From NCBI RefSeq assembly GCF_004357995.1, contig NZ_SMTK01000003.1, positions 124,001 to 188,000 on the forward strand: a stretch of DNA of 64,000 nt, in the 5' to 3' direction. The notes below the pieces were generated by a model. It was not told where the DNA came from and did no database searches. It saw only the letters and a program-made list of their open reading frames with translations. A program made the position numbers and the translations under genes. Source of the stretch: Arthrobacter crusticola. GTDB taxonomy: Bacteria; Actinomycetota; Actinomycetes; Actinomycetales; Micrococcaceae. This document shows positions 25,701-34,077 of this stretch, piece by piece. Within the stretch, counting starts at the first letter, position 1; each line of letters begins with the position of its first letter.

Positions 25701-27266
25701 AGCGCTCGGTGCGGCCTCGGTGATACCCGGATCCACCCCGGGACCCGCGGGATCACCGGGCCCGAAAACGGGGGGTGCTTCGGTGGCGGGAGGATCGTTG
25801 TAGAAGATGATGGCTGCAGCGCCGCGCTCCTCGGCGAGCCGGGCGACCGCAGGGAGGCGGCCGGCGGATTGGGCGGGGTCCCGCGGGAGGCCGCCCAGAT
25901 GGACAACGACCTTACCGGTGATATCGCCGGCGGCGTCGAAGTCCTCGGGAGCTCCTGGCCCGCCCACGGCGACCACCGGTGCGGTGAAGTCCTGCTCAGG
26001 CGGATTCGCGCTGAAGGGTGCCCGCCAGGTGGTGAGGGTGCGCTGCACGGGGGCGGCGAGCGCCGCCGTGGCGACGCGGTAGTCGGTCACGGACGCGCCG
26101 ACGGCGAGGACCTCCGGGGCCGCCGCGGGCGTTCCGATGGTTCCTTCCCCCGGGCCTTCATTTCCGGCGGCGGCGACCACCAGGGCGCCGCTCCGAGTGG
26201 CGTTTGACGCGGCGTTGCCGACCGGGTCGGTTCCATCTCCGGACCCGCCGAGGCTCATATTGATGACATCGGCCGGGTGCTCACCGAGCGGGTCGGCCGC
26301 AGCCTCGATGCCGGTGATGATCGTCGATTCCCACCCCTCACCCTGGTCATCGAGTACCTTGTAGGCGGTGAGGGAGGCCTCCGGTGCCACGCCGGGTGCC
26401 GCGCCGGTCCCTGCGACAATGCCGGCGACGTGCGTGCCGTGGTAGTGATCGTCCATCGGGTCGTCGTCGTCATTGACGAAGTCGTACCCGTCCACCACCT
26501 TGAATCCCTCACCGAATCCACCGCCCAGTTCCGGCAGCCCGTAGTCGATTCCGGTGTCGAGGACCGCGACGACCGAGCCCTTCCCGGCGGCGGCGTCCGC
26601 CGTTGTGGGAGCACCGGCATCATCCGCCTCGGCGCTCTTGGCCGGAGTCGCTGCGTCTTTGGGAGCGGGCTTCGCCGAGGGCTTCGCCGTCGCCTCCAAC
26701 GTGGGCGCGGGGGCCGCGGGGTCGGCTGGAGGAATCGGCTTTTCGGCGGGCGGAGTCGGTGCAGTCGTCGCCTCCGCACCTTCGGAAGGTTCGGCCGGTT
26801 CCGGTGCCGGGGCGGTCTCGAGTGAGTGGACGCGGCGGTCAAGGTTCACCCGGGCCACGCCGGGAATTCCGCGGAGTGCCTCGAGCTGGCCCGGATCGAC
26901 CGTGGCGATGACGGCGTTGAGCACGCCGGTGACGTGCCGGGTTTCTTCGATCCGGATGCCACGGGCGCCCGCTTCGGCGAGGACGCCCTCCTGCGCCTCG
27001 GTTACCTCGGCGCGGGCCGAGCGGTAGGCGCTCTGCGCCGCGGAACGGGCGTTTCCCGATCCCTTCCGCAGTGCGTTGGTTTCGGCATTACCGAGCCGGG
27101 CGAGTGCGTGCTCGCCCTCGAATTCGATGATGACACGTTGGGATTTATTGGCTGCGGAGGCGGGAGGGGCCTCAACGGCTGCGAGGCCGCCGGCGAGGAC
27201 CGCGAGGACCGCGGTGCCTCCGGCGAGGTGGGTTAAGGAACGGGAACCGAGTATCGACATGGACAT
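22710..27266 (-). CDS. Large secreted S8 (subtilisin-like) protease with BNR/sialidase-type repeats
   Basis: 1518 residues. A signal peptide ends near ASAANK (about residue 38). An inhibitor-like prodomain (QRVIIEFEGE... VARVNLDRR) and a Pro/Ala linker follow. The S8 domain holds the triad in VAVLDTGIDYG, HGTHVAGIVAG and GTSMASPFVAGAAA, with a protease-associated insert between His and Ser. The C-terminal ~600 residues carry about eleven Asp-box motifs such as STDGGTTWKQ and SLDGGATWSH, expected to form a beta-propeller for substrate or surface binding. GAAGGATG precedes the ATG. A TrmB/LuxR regulator gene lies directly upstream on the same strand. Confidence 0.9.
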   Translation of the reverse strand: MSMSILGSRSLTHLAGGTAVLAVLAGGLAAVEAPPASAANKSQRVIIEFEGEHALARLGNAETNALRKGSGNARSAAQSAYRSARAEVTEAQEGVLAEAGARGIRIEETRHVTGVLNAVIATVDPGQLEALRGIPGVARVNLDRRVHSLETAPAPEPAEPSEGAEATTAPTPPAEKPIPPADPAAPAPTLEATAKPSAKPAPKDAATPAKSAEADDAGAPTTADAAAGKGSVVAVLDTGIDYGLPELGGGFGEGFKVVDGYDFVNDDDDPMDDHYHGTHVAGIVAGTGAAPGVAPEASLTAYKVLDDQGEGWESTIITGIEAAADPLGEHPADVINMSLGGSGDGTDPVGNAASNATRSGALVVAAAGNEGPGEGTIGTPAAAPEVLAVGASVTDYRVATAALAAPVQRTLTTWRAPFSANPPEQDFTAPVVAVGGPGAPEDFDAAGDITGKVVVHLGGLPRDPAQSAGRLPAVARLAEERGAAAIIFYNDPPATEAPPVFGPGDPAGPGVDPGITEAAPSASGPLTQSADTRFDSIVVLGMTNSEYGAFAGAVEEGTARITISSVDATDTIASFSSRGPTARAQLKPEIVAPGLDILSTVPAAQGVPGNVFRLSGTSMASPFVAGAAAIASAQHPDLDPASLRSLLVGSSKELAGASARLSPTLQGTGRADAGTPQKASVLASPSSLGFGQADARGGRPVPLEFALKNLSTEPVSARLEVLPSNRSAGELTLGSTDVTIAPGASVPVEAVASAAVSEADSELSGVILARMSDGTEVRIPYLQLSRRLSVTATPQPAAPGTTRVLISSFLRLDEAPTLTVSGNGGTGGPFTLATVPSPTMPGWFSADVEARDIGAYTLTATGITGGRQIAGSGSMEVVSGETTGDTWKQVGRNASSEQLAVSPAAPGTALQTTSTSVRPFITTDHGASWRQVQSLPVADGAGTPIADPKNGKAFWYAVNGGGTNPPLDPSYAGRLLRTEDLGKTWSVLPMPDKHVSAVVNDGSRLAVLTADGVEISLDGGATWSHEPFRWAGAVTGAALQNGTLLVSGYEQVWRVEGIFESPGTPDVVYESPDGSITGVVATGSVVAVSERDRVTTSTDGGSTWRTSEPLGSFAIDVHAVGDELIRATSNNGYARSTDNGATWQDFPYPGDGRGVGSDFGRWPDDRRSLLVAMEAGGLYGSRNDGESFKRLGVAATTISDVIASTDATGAPRLFISDDHGSTSRELPAGRKLPANIVEWGATGGEGMFGVRSTELAQDAGNRNTLWRTRVDAWHDHRIEVSTDGGTTWKQAGRASLDQLIHDLEVSPTTTAHGAASYSDDGERGLLVTGDAWQTWKTYEHPVTIRNIAIDPSNDSRMWLAADEGLYVSEDHGVTIRQVQEGETSTVWVDPADPLHIVTGGRGISVSTDGGKSFTRSDVGGIDMYTSSITEAVVKGKRGNQTVLFAGSTTFRPSPLWVHGRGVLASLDGGVTWKNVSAGLASTSVTSLDASDDGKWLFVGTRQGGLFRADTAELIKAAG

Positions 27267-27398
27267 CCTTCGTCACGATCGCCTTTTGGCGTGCCGTAAC
27301 TCTACGGGCGGATCTCCCGAATGAATGGCCGCAAGCGGCCTCTGGCCGCAGGAGGTCAAAAATTTACATCGGTGCCGGTGCTTTGTGTCATCGATCCG

Positions 27399-28403
27399 TC
27401 ACAGCCACCCGCGTCGTGCCGCCTCCGCGCCGGCCTGGAACCGGTTGGCGGCTCCCAGTTCCGCCATCAGGTCCTGGCTCCTGCGGCGCAGGGTGCGCGC
27501 CGACATACCGAGCTGACGGGCAATAACTTCGTCCTTCAGGCCGGCGCCGATCAGGGTGAGCATCGCATGCTCCTCAGGGGTCGGTGCCCGCTCCGGCCGG
27601 CGCCCTGGCGTCTTGAGGTCCCGGGAGAGTGTCCCGGTGGTTTCCCCCACCGGGATGGCGGAGCGCCAGTAGAACTCGAACAGCTGGCAGAGGGCCTCAA
27701 CCAGCGGGGGAGACTCGGTCACGAGGGCGTCGAAGCGTTCCCCCTCCAGGGTGAGGGACACCATGGCGACCGAGCGGTCGGCAATGGCAAGTTTCAGGGG
27801 AAGCTCGGGGGTCGCCCGCGCCTGTTCCCCGCGGGCGACAAGGCGCTGGACCTCCTCCCAGCTGCCTTCATGTTCGAAGCTGGCGGCCGAGTAGATGGCC
27901 CGCCACGACACGCCGCGGTCGAGCACCACGGGTTCGAGCGGGTTCGAGGATGCGGACACGTAAGGAGGTCGGTCGAAGGCAAGGAATTCCCTGCCCGCTT
28001 GGTGCTGCAGCCGCACGTACCAGGCGGCCAGCGCATCGGCACCACTCAGGACCTGGGTCTGGGGCGCGTCGGCCTGGCTCGAGCGGCCGGCGTCGAACTG
28101 GTCCGCCAGCACACCGATGTGATCGCGGATGCGGGCCAGGCCGTCGCTGTGCCGGTCGGTGAGGATCCGCAGGGCGAACCGGGGATCGACCGGCGCGTAG
28201 TCGCCGTCCTCGGTGGCCCGCCGGGCGACAAGGCCCATCCCGCGCAGCCTATCGAGGCGGTCCTCGGCCTCCGCATGGGAAATTCCGAGCTGTTCCGCCA
28301 CCACGGGGACGCTCGCCGCCCCCTGCCGCAGCGCAAGGTGGTAGATGCGTTCGCTGGCCTCGTCGATTCCGAGGAGGTCGAGAACGGTCTCATCCTTAGC
28401 CAT
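27399..28403 (-). CDS. TrmB/LuxR-type helix-turn-helix regulator upstream of the subtilase
   Basis: A 334-residue regulator with the same plan as the one at 7636-8604: N-terminal TrmB-like winged helix (ERIYHLALRQGAASVPVVAE... LGISHAEAEDRLDRL), a middle sensing region and a C-terminal LuxR HTH (PTPEEHAMLTLIGAGLKDE, ARQLGMSARTLRRRSQDLM) ending NRFQAGAEAARRGWL. There is no receiver domain. The ATG at 28403 is seven bases after TAGGCT (28416-28411), so leaderless. It is 132 bp upstream of the co-directional subtilase gene and probably controls it; the effector is unknown. Confidence 0.83.
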   Translation of the reverse strand: MAKDETVLDLLGIDEASERIYHLALRQGAASVPVVAEQLGISHAEAEDRLDRLRGMGLVARRATEDGDYAPVDPRFALRILTDRHSDGLARIRDHIGVLADQFDAGRSSQADAPQTQVLSGADALAAWYVRLQHQAGREFLAFDRPPYVSASSNPLEPVVLDRGVSWRAIYSAASFEHEGSWEEVQRLVARGEQARATPELPLKLAIADRSVAMVSLTLEGERFDALVTESPPLVEALCQLFEFYWRSAIPVGETTGTLSRDLKTPGRRPERAPTPEEHAMLTLIGAGLKDEVIARQLGMSARTLRRRSQDLMAELGAANRFQAGAEAARRGWL

Positions 28404-28669
28404 GCCAGAAAGCCTACCGAGGCCGGACCCGTACCGCCGTAGCCGGGCCAATGATGAACAGCCCCCGGCTCAATTCCCTACGAACCGCAGGAGCCCGTGC
28501 CCGTCCGGCCCGGCAGGGCACGGACCCGGTGCGTCCCGGCGAGTTTGCCCGTTCCCGATGCGGGCGCAGCGGCGCCACAACGCCATGACCGCGGACGGCG
28601 CGGGTGATTTTCCGGGGGCGGTTCCGTCCCCGTTGGATAATGGGCCGTCCCCCTCAGTAGTGTTTCCCT
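28404..28669. promoter_or_regulatory. Divergent intergenic region, regulator versus CitE-like gene
   Basis: 266 bp with two divergent leaderless promoters: TAGGCT (28416-28411, minus) for the regulator and TAGTGT (28658-28663, plus), six bases before the CitE-like ATG. I see no gene or strong hairpin. Confidence 0.45.
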
Positions 28670-29515
28670 ATGGCCTCCCTTCGAAACAGCCGCGCCGCCG
28701 CGCTCCCAGCCAAACTTTCCCGATCCTGGCTGCTGGCTTCAGCGGCCTCGGAGGCCAACTTCGCCCCGGCGCTTGCCTCCGAGGCGGACTCCGTCATTTT
28801 CGATATGGAGGATGCGGTGCCCGCCGATTCGAAGGTTGAGGCGCGGGAGAGGGTCGTTCAGGCGCTCTCCAGCGGCATGACTGCGTGGGTGCGCGTCAAC
28901 GGGATCGAAACCGACTATTGGGCCGATGATCTCGCGGCACTCTCCGGGCTCCCGGGGCTGCGTGGGGTCATGCTCGCCATGACGGAAAAGCCCGAGCAGG
29001 TGACCCATACCGCGATGCGCCTCAAGGCCGGAACCCCGGTCCTGGCCCTGGTGGAATCGGCGCTCGGCATCGAAAACGCCACGGCCATCGCGAGTGCTCC
29101 GGGAACGTTCCGACTGGCCTTTGGTGTCGGCGACTTCCGCCGGGACACCGGCGCGTCGGACGACCCCATGGCTCTGGCCTATGCGCGGTCGAAGCTCGTC
29201 GTCGCGTCCCGCGTCGGCCAGCTTCCGGGCCCCATTGACGGCCCCACCGTGGGGGCGCTCGGTGATGAGCTGCTTCAGGCGAGCAGGGTCACAGCCTCAA
29301 TGGGGATGACCGGCAAACTGTGCCTCTCACCCGACGCGACCGACACGATCAATAGGGCGCTTTCCCCGAGTGAATCGGAGATCCAGTGGGCCGTGGAGCT
29401 GCTCAGCGCCCATGCCGCCGGCGCCGTAGTGGGAGATGGCTCCTACCTCCCGCGGCTGGCGCGGGCGCAGAAGATCTCCTCGCTCGCCGACTCCTACGGA
29501 CTCTGGAACGCCTGA
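28670..29515 (+). CDS. CitE/HpcH-type lyase (citrate lyase beta-like, aldolase family)
   Basis: TIM-barrel lyase of 281 residues related to CitE, malyl-CoA lyase and citramalyl-CoA lyase. Key pieces are SRSWLLASAAS, SVIFDMEDAVPADSK (Mg-binding Glu/Asp), WVRVNGIET, ALVESALGI and FGVGDFRRDTGAS. These enzymes cleave or thioester-hydrolyse malyl-CoA-like substrates; as no citrate lyase alpha or gamma gene adjoins, it is not part of a citrate lyase complex. TAGTGT lies six bases upstream of the ATG (leaderless). Confidence 0.85.
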   Translation: MASLRNSRAAALPAKLSRSWLLASAASEANFAPALASEADSVIFDMEDAVPADSKVEARERVVQALSSGMTAWVRVNGIETDYWADDLAALSGLPGLRGVMLAMTEKPEQVTHTAMRLKAGTPVLALVESALGIENATAIASAPGTFRLAFGVGDFRRDTGASDDPMALAYARSKLVVASRVGQLPGPIDGPTVGALGDELLQASRVTASMGMTGKLCLSPDATDTINRALSPSESEIQWAVELLSAHAAGAVVGDGSYLPRLARAQKISSLADSYGLWNA

Positions 29516-29539
29516 GCCGGTAGGTCTCCGGCCGGCGTC

Positions 29540-29770
29540 TTAGACTGCCATGGCCCGCTGCTGTTGCGCGCTGAGCGGCGAGGCACCTCCGCAGTTGGTG
29601 CACACCAGAAGACGGCTCTTGCGCACTGTCAGCAGCGGGATGAAGAACACCGTGAACTTCGTGGCCCGCTGAATAACCTGCTGCGGAGCGAAGCGCCCGC
29701 AGAAGTGGCAGCTGGCTGAGCGGGAGAACAGGACGCGCTCCCGGGAGGTAAGGCCGAACAGGAAAAACAT
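29540..29770 (-). CDS. Small zinc-ribbon protein
   Basis: A 76-residue protein with Cys pairs CHFC (about residue 21) and CTNC (about 57) flanking a hydrophobic strand (KFTVFFIPLLTV), the pattern of short zinc-ribbon proteins common in Arthrobacter-like genomes. Function unknown. AAGGAG lies upstream of the ATG. It converges on the CitE-like gene. Confidence 0.7.
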   Translation of the reverse strand: MFFLFGLTSRERVLFSRSASCHFCGRFAPQQVIQRATKFTVFFIPLLTVRKSRLLVCTNCGGASPLSAQQQRAMAV

Positions 29771-29891
29771 TGTGCTCCTTCGATGGCGCGGAGTTGGTCC
29801 AAGGGGTCAACGCTACCCGCAGTCCGAACGAAATAGGAAGCATGCTGATTATTTGACTTGCCGCCGCCCGTCCGGGTGCCTTAACCCAAAA

Positions 29892-29917
29892 CGTCCCGCA
29901 CCGGGGGGTGCGGGACG
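29892..29917 (-). terminator. Terminator of the desaturase gene
   Basis: Perfect 11-bp stem (CGTCCCGCACC / GGTGCGGGACG) around a GGGG loop, followed on the minus strand by TTTTGGG. It lies 18 bases beyond the desaturase stop. Confidence 0.8.
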
Positions 29918-29934
29918 CCCTTGGAAGGCAGAGG

Positions 29935-31017
29935 CTACTGCCGGCGGTACTTGTTGACCATGGGGCAGTCGAAGGGGTCGCGGGCGGCGAGGCCGACCCG
30001 GTTGAGGTAGGACACCACGGCGGCGTAGGAGGCTCCGACGCCGACTTCGGTGTAGGGGACCTTGAGACGTTCGCAGTGCTCGCGCACGATCACCGCGGCC
30101 CGGCGCAGGTGCGGGCGGGGCATGTCGGGGAAGAGGTGGTGTTCGATCTGGAAGTTCAGGCCGCCGAAGGCGTTGTTCACGAACGCTCCGCCGCGGATAT
30201 TGCGCGAGGTCAGGACCTGCTTCTGGAAGAAGTCGAGCTTGCTGTCCTCGGGCACGATCGGCATGCCCTTGTGGTTCGGGGCGAACGAGGCGCCCATGTA
30301 GACGCCGAACACGGCCAGCTGCACGCCGAGGAAGGCGAAGGCCATGCCCACGGGCAGGAACCAGAAGAGGATGCCCAGGTAGGCGGTGAAGCGCACCGCG
30401 AGCAGGGTCAGTTCGACCCAGCGGCCGGTGACGGTGCCGCGGCGGAACAGGGTTCCGAAGGAGCGGGCGTGCAGGTTCAGGCCCTCCAGGGTGAGCAGGG
30501 GGAAGAACAGGTAGCCCTGGCGGCGGGTGATCCAGGCCTGCAGGCCCCGGGCCTTGGCGGCGTCCTCCTCGAGGAAGGAGATGGTGTCGACCTCGATGTC
30601 GGGGTCCTTGCCGCGGGTGTTGGGGTCGTTGTGGTGGCGGGTGTGCTTATCGATCCACCAGGCGTAGCTGATGCCGACCACGCCGGCGGCGAGCACCCTC
30701 CCGGACCAGTCGTTGGCGCCGCGGGTCTTGAAGATCTGGCGGTGGGAGGCCTCGTGGGCCAGGAACGCGGTCTGGGTCAGGACCACTCCGAGCGCCGCGG
30801 CGATCAGCAGCTGGAACCAGGTGTCGCCCAGCAGGGCGAAGCCGGTCCAGGCCGCGCCCATGGCCAGGGCCAGCAGGGCGAACACCGAGACGTAGAAGCG
30901 CCGGCGCCGGGTCAGCAGGCCCTCCTTGCGGACCTGCTTCAACAGGACCGAATAGGACGCAACAACGTCATTGGGCTTGGCGATCCGGACTTTGCGGCCG
31001 GCGGCTGTGACGCTCAT
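29935..31017 (-). CDS. Membrane fatty acid desaturase (acyl-CoA/lipid desaturase)
   Basis: 360 residues with the three histidine boxes of membrane di-iron desaturases: HEASHR (about 103), HTRHHNDPN (about 140) and QIEHHLFP (about 295). Pairs of hydrophobic helices lie between them. It introduces a cis double bond into membrane lipid acyl chains using O2 and an electron donor; relatives are annotated linoleoyl-CoA desaturases. AGGGA and a suitable gap fix the ATG at 31017. No ferredoxin gene is adjacent. Cold induction is common for such genes but is not visible here. Confidence 0.9.
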   Translation of the reverse strand: MSVTAAGRKVRIAKPNDVVASYSVLLKQVRKEGLLTRRRRFYVSVFALLALAMGAAWTGFALLGDTWFQLLIAAALGVVLTQTAFLAHEASHRQIFKTRGANDWSGRVLAAGVVGISYAWWIDKHTRHHNDPNTRGKDPDIEVDTISFLEEDAAKARGLQAWITRRQGYLFFPLLTLEGLNLHARSFGTLFRRGTVTGRWVELTLLAVRFTAYLGILFWFLPVGMAFAFLGVQLAVFGVYMGASFAPNHKGMPIVPEDSKLDFFQKQVLTSRNIRGGAFVNNAFGGLNFQIEHHLFPDMPRPHLRRAAVIVREHCERLKVPYTEVGVGASYAAVVSYLNRVGLAARDPFDCPMVNKYRRQ

Positions 31018-31210
31018 AAATATCCCTGGGGTTGGGGCGGCTTCCCAGCCATCGACTGAGGCAAGCCCCACAGATTCCTCCACTGTACGCGTACTCCCTG
31101 TGAATAGCGTGTGCCATTTCACTCTGGTTGCTTTCGTCACACGCCCCTGCTATACGCGCCTTCCGGCCGGACCGGTTCCCGGCGGAGGCCTCCGCACTAG
31201 ACTGGGTGTT

Positions 31211-31309
31211 ATGCGCGCCATTGCCAAGTACCGCACCCCCATCGTCTGGCTCCTCGTCGTGGCCCTGATCCTCAGCGTGGGTGCAGGGTTCTTTTCCGCC
31301 GTCTTCTGA
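31211..31309 (+). CDS. Small single-helix membrane protein
   Basis: 32 residues: a basic start (MRAIAKYR) and one hydrophobic segment (IVWLLVVALILSVGAGF). TAGACT (31198-31203) lies seven bases before the ATG, so a leaderless transcript is possible, and the codon use is GC-rich in third position. Too short for family assignment. Confidence 0.5.
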   Translation: MRAIAKYRTPIVWLLVVALILSVGAGFFSAVF

Positions 31310-31428
31310 GCCTCCTTGTCTCCCTCCCGCCGGGCGGCCTAAGGTAATAAGCAGGCTTAGCTTTTGGCGAAGGCCTTCGTCCGGGTCGCCTCGGAGGCCC
31401 GGAAATTAACCGGCAACGGAGGAAAAAA

Positions 31429-32340
31429 ATGAATCCACAGTCTGCAACCAGCGACCAGTACACGTTCCAGAACCCCGTGACGCGGTTCGAAAGCATCGCT
31501 CCGCCGAAGCAGGACCAGCCGGAGCCCGGACTGGACCGGGATCTCGCGCCCCACGCGGACCGCGGGGAGACCTCCTACCGCGGCACCGGCCGGCTCGAGG
31601 GCCGCAAGGCCCTGATTACCGGGGCGGACTCCGGAATCGGTGCCGCCGTCGCCATCGCCTTCGCGCGGGAGGGCGCTGACGTCGCCATCGGCTACCTGCC
31701 GGAGGAGGAGCCGGACGCCGACACCGTGATCCGGCTGATCGAGGAGAGCGGGCGCAGGGGAGTGAAGCTCCCTGGTGACGTCAAGGACCCTGACTTCTGC
31801 CGTTCCATGGTGCAGCAGGCCGCCGAACAGCTGGGCGGCCTCGACATCCTCGTGAACAACGCGGCCAAGCAGGTGGCGGTCGAGTCCCTCGAGGAATTGA
31901 CGGACGAGCAGCTCGAGCACACGTATAAGACGAACATCCAGTCGTTCTTTTGGATCACGCGCGAGGCCCTCAAGTTCCTTCCGCCGGGCTCCTCGATCGT
32001 CAACAGCACTTCGATCCAGGCCTACGAGCCCTCCCCGACGCTGATCGACTACGCCAGCACCAAGGCCGCGATCAATAACTTCACCAAGGGCATGGCCCAG
32101 CAGCTCGCGCCCAAGGGCATCCGGGTCAACGCCGTGGCCCCGGGCCCTATCTGGACGCCGCTGCAGGTCTCCGACGGCCAGCCCAAGGAGGCCCTGCCGG
32201 AGTTCGGGAAGAGCACGCCCCTGGGTCGGGCGGGCCAGCCCACCGAGCTGGCGCCGGCGTATGTCTTCCTGGCCTCCGCGGAGTCAAGCTTCGTCCTGGG
32301 GGAGACCCTCAACGTCAACGGCGGGATGCCCTCGCCCTGA
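31429..32340 (+). CDS. SDR family oxidoreductase (glucose/ribitol dehydrogenase-like)
   Basis: Classical short-chain dehydrogenase with a 50-residue N-terminal extension, 303 residues in all. The NAD(P) loop is ITGADSGIGAAVA (about 64-76), followed by LVNNAAKQ, the catalytic Ser in VNSTSIQAY and YASTK (about 207-211). This extended form is typical of stress-induced YhdF/YhxC-type proteins in Gram-positives; the true substrate is unknown. ACGGAGG before the ATG is a strong ribosome-binding site. Confidence 0.88.
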   Translation: MNPQSATSDQYTFQNPVTRFESIAPPKQDQPEPGLDRDLAPHADRGETSYRGTGRLEGRKALITGADSGIGAAVAIAFAREGADVAIGYLPEEEPDADTVIRLIEESGRRGVKLPGDVKDPDFCRSMVQQAAEQLGGLDILVNNAAKQVAVESLEELTDEQLEHTYKTNIQSFFWITREALKFLPPGSSIVNSTSIQAYEPSPTLIDYASTKAAINNFTKGMAQQLAPKGIRVNAVAPGPIWTPLQVSDGQPKEALPEFGKSTPLGRAGQPTELAPAYVFLASAESSFVLGETLNVNGGMPSP

Positions 32341-32381
32341 GCGCCCAGCCGTGCTGAGCACCCAGCGGTATGAGGCACACA

Positions 32382-32413
32382 AAAGCCCCGGGTTCCTTGG
32401 ATCCCGGGGCTTT
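32382..32413. terminator. Terminator between SDR and membrane-protein genes
   Basis: 11-bp perfect stem (AAAGCCCCGGG / CCCGGGGCTTT) around a 10-base loop, with A- and T-runs on both sides. A good bidirectional rho-independent terminator for the convergent genes. Confidence 0.85.
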
Positions 32414-32449
32414 GTGCTGCTGCACCCGGCCGAAGCCGGTCCTGACGGC

Positions 32450-33367
32450 CTAGTTGCGGCCGAGTTCGTCGTAGTCCGCGCGGTCAATCCGGCGGTGGTA
32501 GCGCATCCCGGCGAGGCCGCCGAGGATTGCGCCGATCAGTGCCGCAAGGGCGGCAACCACGACGGAGATGACTCCGGCGGTGGTCAGGTCGCCCTCGTTG
32601 ATCGGCAGCCGCGGGAAGCTGTTGAGGTTGGCGAGGATGTCGAACTGGCTGCCGGCGATGACGCCGAGGATGGCCACGATGACGGCGATGATGAGGGCCC
32701 ACAGCCACACCGCAATGCCCTGCTTGGCTCCGTCGAATCTTGCCATCCGCCCGGCGACGTATCCGCCGGCGAAGTAGGAGACCAGCAGCAGCACCAGCAG
32801 CACGATGGCGGAGGTGACTCCTACCGTCTGGGCGTCCTGAGATGCCTGGTCGGCGGCCTCATTGAGGTTGGTGTTCGTCGAAAGGCTGAAAACGGCGCCG
32901 GCCGCCGCGAGCAGGGCGGTCAGCAGCACCGCCATACCGGTGGCCGTCAGCCAGCCGAAAAAGGCGGAGCCGAACTTCATGCCGCCGAACTCTTCCTTTT
33001 CCCGCTGGTGGAGGGCGCGGCGGTCGGCGGCGGCCGGGATGGCGTCGTCAGCCACTGAGTGGCGGTCGTTGCGGTTGCGCTGCGGATCCTCGTCGGGATC
33101 CAGCGAGTGGGACCCGGAGTCCTTGGTCGCGCTGACGGGGACAGCGCGGGTGTGCGCCCGGGTGGCGGTGTCATCGGCCCCGGTGTCGCCGACCCGGTGT
33201 GCGCGGGTGTGCTCGCGGGTGGCGGTGTCATCGGATGGTGCCTCGCCGACGCTGCTCGCGCCGGAGTGCTGCGTGTCGTTCCCGGGGGTGTGCGCTCCCT
33301 GCCCTTGGTCGGTGCCGCGGGGGCGCCGCAGAGCTCCGTCGGTGTCCCCTGTTCCTGGCGTACTCAT
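32450..33367 (-). CDS. Membrane protein with long charged N-terminus (YrzE/TIGR04086-like)
   Basis: 305 residues. The first ~130 are hydrophilic, rich in Asp, Thr, His and Arg, with a 19-residue tandem unit starting DDTATR. Four hydrophobic helices follow (about 138-160, 180-205, 218-238, 262-285), and the tail is basic. Related transmembrane proteins occur in Gram-positives with unknown role. The first 34 bases of each repeat unit (33144-33177 and 33201-33234) are nearly identical. Confidence 0.7.
   Translation of the reverse strand: MSTPGTGDTDGALRRPRGTDQGQGAHTPGNDTQHSGASSVGEAPSDDTATREHTRAHRVGDTGADDTATRAHTRAVPVSATKDSGSHSLDPDEDPQRNRNDRHSVADDAIPAAADRRALHQREKEEFGGMKFGSAFFGWLTATGMAVLLTALLAAAGAVFSLSTNTNLNEAADQASQDAQTVGVTSAIVLLVLLLVSYFAGGYVAGRMARFDGAKQGIAVWLWALIIAVIVAILGVIAGSQFDILANLNSFPRLPINEGDLTTAGVISVVVAALAALIGAILGGLAGMRYHRRIDRADYDELGRN
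33144..33234. repeat. Two 34-bp near-identical repeats, 57-bp period
   Basis: Copies at 33144-33177 and 33201-33234 differ at two positions. They encode a duplicated 19-residue segment in the hydrophilic N-terminus of the membrane protein. Confidence 0.7.
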
Positions 33368-33478
33368 GCGTCCTCCTGTTGCAAAACCGAATTTTACTCA
33401 GTCACCTTAGTATCGCAGGCCGCGCTGTGGAACTCTACGGTGTCGGGGCGCGCCGGTCCCGGGTGGGAGACTGGGCGC

Positions 33479-33973
33479 ATGGACTTCCAGGTATTGATGA
33501 CGGTAGTGAGCGGACTGCTCATTGCGGTGGGGACTGCCGGCGTTGTGGTTCCGGTGCTGCCCGGCAGCGTGCTGATCGTTGGATCGCTGCTGCTGTGGGC
33601 CTTCGCCGTCGAAAGCGCCGTGGGATGGGTGGTCTTCGTCCTGGGATCCCTGTTCGCCGTGGCCGGTCTGCTCTCCGGCCTGGTTCTGACCGGAAGGACC
33701 CTGAAACGCCAGCAGATTCCGGGCCGCTCGGTGACGATCGGGCTGATCATCGGCGTGGTGGGGATGTTCGCCGTCCCGGTGGTGGGGCTGTTCCTGGGCT
33801 TCGCACTGGGGCTGTTCGCCAGTGAATACCAGCGGCAGCGCAACGCCCGGTCCGCCCTGTCTTCAAGCCTTCAGGCCCTGAAGGCCACCGGGCTGGGCAT
33901 CCTGGCCGAGCTCGGATTCGCCTTCGCCGCCGGCACCACCTGGATCCTCGGCGTCTGGGTGCACTTCGCCTGA
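33479..33973 (+). CDS. DUF456 family membrane protein
   Basis: 164 residues with about four membrane helices and the DUF456 glycine-rich pattern (GTAGVVVPVLPGSVLIVGSLL at about 17-37, quoted in part; GLIIGVVGMFAVPVVGLFLG). Function unknown. A degenerate -10 (GAGACT, 33467-33472) lies six bases before the ATG. A 21-bp perfect hairpin follows the gene. Confidence 0.8.
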   Translation: MDFQVLMTVVSGLLIAVGTAGVVVPVLPGSVLIVGSLLLWAFAVESAVGWVVFVLGSLFAVAGLLSGLVLTGRTLKRQQIPGRSVTIGLIIGVVGMFAVPVVGLFLGFALGLFASEYQRQRNARSALSSSLQALKATGLGILAELGFAFAAGTTWILGVWVHFA

Positions 33974-34031
33974 GTCCGGCGCTCAACCCACCCGATAACG
34001 CCCAAGGCACCCGACAGCGCCCAAGGGGCCT

Positions 34032-34077
34032 GATAACGACAAACGCACCCGATAATTCGGGTGCGTTTGTCGTTATC
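34032..34077. terminator. Very long perfect hairpin with flanking degenerate repeat units
   Basis: Arms 34032-34052 and 34057-34077 are perfectly complementary (21 bp) around TAAT and extend three more pairs with one wobble. Upstream (33998-34031) are degenerate copies of the same unit (CCCGATAACGCCCAAGG, CCCGACAGCGCCCAAGG). It lies between convergent genes and may end both, but its length and the repeated units look like an intergenic repeat family. Confidence 0.75.
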
